From Akkermansiaceae bacterium (GTDB taxonomy: Bacteria; Verrucomicrobiota; Verrucomicrobiia; Verrucomicrobiales; Akkermansiaceae): a stretch of 5,413 nt of DNA. This document shows positions 5,347 through 5,413 of this stretch, piece after piece. Under the pieces are notes generated by a model. The model was not told the DNA's origin. It did no database searches and worked only from the letters and a program-made list of their open reading frames with translations. The stretch spans positions 1-5,413 of the forward strand of contig JALZWJ010000172.1 in assembly GCA_023300065.1 (NCBI GenBank), read 5' to 3'. Within the stretch, counting starts at the first letter, position 1. Every line of letters starts with the position of its first letter. The position numbers were made by a program, and so were the translations under genes.

Positions 5347-5373
5347 GGAGAGCGGGCGTCTCGCCCTGCGTCC
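5347..5373 (+). terminator. GC-rich hairpin after the ROK gene (terminator or dispersed repeat)
   Basis: Starting four bases past the TAA, GGGCG (5354-5358) and CGCCC (5362-5366) form a perfect stem around a TCT loop. The stem extends by two pairs (5352-5353 with 5368-5369) if T5367 is bulged, and an outer GGA/TCC closure (5347-5349 with 5371-5373) is possible. The position suits the 3' end of the plus-strand unit. No T-run follows, so it is not a classical intrinsic terminator; a REP-like palindrome is an alternative. The remaining bases to the window end show nothing else. Confidence 0.4.
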
Positions 5374-5413
5374 TCCCAACCAATCCTCAACACAGATTTC
5401 CAAATCCCCCTCA

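Noticed and set aside
4969..5403. Open frame of 144 codons on the minus strand opposite the ROK gene
   Set aside because: It lies almost entirely antisense to a well-supported ROK kinase, is rich in E, G and A as expected from the reverse complement of C-ending codons, and shows no recognisable domain.

Overview
The window holds six genes in two divergent units of three, meeting in a short intergenic region at about 3148-3228. It looks like ordinary chromosomal DNA from a bacterium with an outer membrane. I found no mobile element, CRISPR array, tRNA or rRNA. The overall style suggests Verrucomicrobiota: a GYF_2+RDD membrane protein, a very long LolC/E-type permease, a CoaX with a D-N-S-N-T loop, a ROK protein without zinc ligands, and almost no Shine-Dalgarno sequences. 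That assignment is an inference from remembered family distributions, not a search result.

The minus-strand unit reads right to left. It starts with a LolC/LolE-family lipoprotein-release permease (stop at 1393). A GYF_2-RDD membrane protein follows (599-1387, 5 bp after the permease stop). The last gene is a small stand-alone DEDDy 3'-5' exonuclease-fold protein (15-560, 38 bp further on). The first two are envelope proteins; the third is a nucleic-acid enzyme with no evident functional link to them. No LolD-type ATPase is visible.

The plus-strand unit reads left to right. It starts with a glyoxalase-I-like VOC metalloenzyme with all four metal ligands (3229-3606). Type III pantothenate kinase coaX follows (3609-4346, 2 bp later), making the first committed step to coenzyme A. 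The third gene is a ROK-family sugar kinase homologue (4390-5343, after a 43-bp spacer that may carry its own promoter). A GC-rich hairpin lies just after the last stop and may be a transcription end or a dispersed repeat.

The most notable points are the following. All four zinc-site residues of the ROK protein are replaced although the surrounding segment is otherwise normal. A perfect four-tract G-quadruplex motif lies on the coding strand just upstream of the likely lolC start. An insertion of roughly 140 residues sits in the periplasmic domain of the LolC-like permease. The two genes at the divergent junction also appear to start downstream of the longest possible reading frames. I do not see a wholly new multi-gene system here.
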